From NCBI GenBank assembly GCA_003641415.1, contig QNAG01000146.1, forward strand, positions 1 through 6,812: DNA of 6,812 bases, read 5' to 3'. Shown here one piece after another: positions 5,288-6,812 of the stretch. Within the stretch, counting starts at the first letter, position 1. Each line of letters begins with the position of its first letter. The notes under the pieces are model-generated. The model searched no databases and was not told the DNA's origin. It worked only from the letters and a program-made list of their open reading frames with translations. A program made the position numbers and the translations under genes. The stretch comes from Candidatus Zixiibacteriota bacterium. Lineage in GTDB: Bacteria > Zixibacteria > MSB-5A5 > GN15 > FEB-12.

Positions 5288-6812
5288 CTATTCTGCCATA
5301 TCTAAGGTTCGAGCTTCTTCTATTACTTCGAAAAACTCCAGCGTATCGCCAACTTTGATATCATGGTAGTTTTCAATACCAATCCCACACTCGAAGCCTT
5401 CTTTTACTTCTCGAGCATCATCTTTGAAACGCCTAAGAGAACTAAGTTGACCGGTGAAAATCACTTTACCATCACGGACCAAGCGACATTTGTCTTTGCG
5501 AGTCACCAGACCGTCTGTAACGTAGCAACCTGCTATTGTTCCAATTTTCGGAACCTTAAACAGATTACGTACATCGGCAGCACCTTTATATTTCTCCTTT
5601 AAAGTTGGAGATAGCATTCCTTCCAGGGCTTTTTTAATATCATGTTCTGCTTCATAGATGACATCATATCTGCGAACATCTACTTTTTCAGTTTTAGCTA
5701 CCTGGCGGGCTCGGATATCCGGGGCCACTTGGAAACCAATAATGATAGCATCCGACGCTGCCGCTAAAAGAACATCAGATTCGGTGATGGCGCCAACATT
5801 ACTATGGATAATATTGGTTTTAACCTCATCAGTAGCTATTTTCCCCAGCGTATCGGAAAGAACCTCCACAGAGCCGTCCACATCACCCTTAATAATCAAC
5901 CGTAATTCCTTAATCTGACCTTCCTTGATACGATCGAATACCTTGTCAAGAGTTAGATGTCCCTGGGCACGCCGGGCATCCTGCTCCCGTTTAACATAGC
6001 TCCTTTTTATAGAGATTTCTTTAGCCTCCTGGGCACTGGCTACAACCATAAAACTATCGCCAGCTTGAGGAACTCCGTTAAGACCAGTTATCTGAGCTGG
6101 ACACGACGGACCAATTGATTGAAGCATTTTATTGTGATCATTTGTAATCGTTCTAATGTAGCCAACGTATGTACCAGCCACAATAGAATCTCCAACACGG
6201 CAGGTTCCTTTTTGAATCAGCACAGTGGCAACTGTTCCTCTTCCCTTCTCTAACTTCGCATCCACTATTACACCTTGAGCCCGGATATCAGGATCGGCAT
6301 TGAGATCCATCATTTCAGCCTGAAGCAGAATCATCTTGAGTAACTCATCGATACCTGTTCCAGCTTTGGCAGAAATTTCAACCATTATGGTCTTACCACC
6401 CCATGCTTCAGAAATAAGATTATAATTGGACAGTTGGGTTCGGACATGATCGGGATTGGCGGTTGGTTTATCAATTTTATTGATAGCCACAATAATTGGA
6501 ACGTTAGCCGCGCGAGCGTGATCAATAGCCTCTATTGTTTGTGGTTGAACACCATCATCTGCTGCTACCACTAGGACGATGATATCTGTAATTTGTGTTC
6601 CTCGTGCACGCATAGCTGTAAAAGCCTCATGACCAGGCGTATCAAGAAAGGAAATCTTCCCATCAGCACACTCTATTTCATAGGCTCCAATATGCTGAGT
6701 TATTGCGCCAGCCTCACCTGCGACAACATTAGTATGTCGGATATAATCCAATAATGAAGTCTTCCCGTGATCAACATGCCCCATAATGGTAACCACCGGA
6801 GCACGCCGTTGC
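5288..6812 (-). CDS. infB: Translation initiation factor IF-2 (partial, N-terminus outside window)
   Basis: IF2 is the GTPase that places initiator fMet-tRNA on the 30S subunit and promotes 50S joining. The visible part is 507 residues (first full codon at 6811-6809) ending in TAG; the variable N-terminal region and part of the linker lie beyond the right edge. Within the fragment the G domain comes first: P-loop GHVDHGKT at 11-18, switch I GAITQHIGAY at 35-44, DTPGHEAF at 57-64, NKID at 111-114 and SAK at 147-149. A beta-barrel domain II follows (about 180-260), then domain C1 (about 300-400, with NVGAITESDVLLAAASDAII at 338-357) and the fMet-tRNA-binding C2 domain (about 410-500, with FECGIGIENYHDIKVGD at 473-489). 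All GTPase motifs are intact. The GTG at 6796 is only internal: in-frame QRRAPV precedes it, so it is not a start. The DUF503 gene begins 6 bases after the stop. Confidence 0.98.
   Translation of the reverse strand, partial: QRRAPVVTIMGHVDHGKTSLLDYIRHTNVVAGEAGAITQHIGAYEIECADGKISFLDTPGHEAFTAMRARGTQITDIIVLVVAADDGVQPQTIEAIDHARAANVPIIVAINKIDKPTANPDHVRTQLSNYNLISEAWGGKTIMVEISAKAGTGIDELLKMILLQAEMMDLNADPDIRAQGVIVDAKLEKGRGTVATVLIQKGTCRVGDSIVAGTYVGYIRTITNDHNKMLQSIGPSCPAQITGLNGVPQAGDSFMVVASAQEAKEISIKRSYVKREQDARRAQGHLTLDKVFDRIKEGQIKELRLIIKGDVDGSVEVLSDTLGKIATDEVKTNIIHSNVGAITESDVLLAAASDAIIIGFQVAPDIRARQVAKTEKVDVRRYDVIYEAEHDIKKALEGMLSPTLKEKYKGAADVRNLFKVPKIGTIAGCYVTDGLVTRKDKCRLVRDGKVIFTGQLSSLRRFKDDAREVKEGFECGIGIENYHDIKVGDTLEFFEVIEEARTLDMAE

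Noticed and set aside
4983..5369. Plus-strand 128-codon frame across the DUF503/infB junction
   Set aside because: It is opposite three well-supported genes, with low-complexity Ser/Thr-rich composition typical of antisense shadows and no family resemblance.
5363..5918. Plus-strand frames of 79 and 86 codons opposite infB
   Set aside because: They are antisense to conserved IF2 domains C1 and C2, with no ribosome-binding site or domain evidence.
1..6812. A hidden novel system, mobile element, CRISPR array or structured RNA
   Set aside because: The window is covered almost completely by eight conserved housekeeping genes, with no gap over 17 bases, no long repeats and no foreign-looking segment.

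Overview
This is a bacterial housekeeping segment. Every gene lies on the minus strand, and the reading frames are packed almost end to end. In transcription order (right to left) they are: infB (5' end cut by the window edge), a DUF503/YlxP-family gene, rbfA, nrnA (DHH/DHHA1 phosphoesterase), truB, ribF, rpsO, and pnp (3' end cut by the left edge). This is the distal part of the widespread nusA-infB-rbfA-truB-rpsO-pnp translation and RNA-metabolism operon. The longest gap between genes is 17 bases. Four boundaries overlap or abut: rbfA/nrnA by 14 bp, nrnA/truB TAA-ATG with no gap, truB/ribF by 4 bp, and ribF/rpsO by 14 bp. I see no terminator, promoter, tRNA, rRNA, mobile element, CRISPR array or attachment site.

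The products act together. IF2 and RbfA serve initiation and 30S maturation, and S15 is a primary 16S rRNA-binding protein. TruB makes pseudouridine 55 in tRNA. PNPase and NrnA cover 3'-end RNA decay and clearance of the shortest fragments. RibF makes FMN and FAD and is a common passenger beside truB and rpsO. Translational coupling is likely throughout. Three of the seven visible starts are not ATG (TTG for the DUF503 gene, TTG for ribF, GTG for rpsO).

The base composition looks moderate to AT-leaning, in the low-to-mid 40s percent GC by eye. The order with nrnA between rbfA and truB is known from Clostridia, deltaproteobacterial lineages and several candidate phyla. Some motifs (for example in RibF and PNPase) look more like the Bacteroidetes/FCB side than Proteobacteria, but I cannot place the organism with confidence.

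No new system is evident. The most notable observation is in PNPase: the residue aligning with the E. coli metal ligand Asp492 is glycine (residue 489, codon at 15-17), although the surrounding active-site residues are intact. Second, the rpsO GTG start sits in a small perfect inverted repeat that ends exactly at the ribF stop codon, which suggests a coupling switch. A weaker inverted repeat covers the pnp start.
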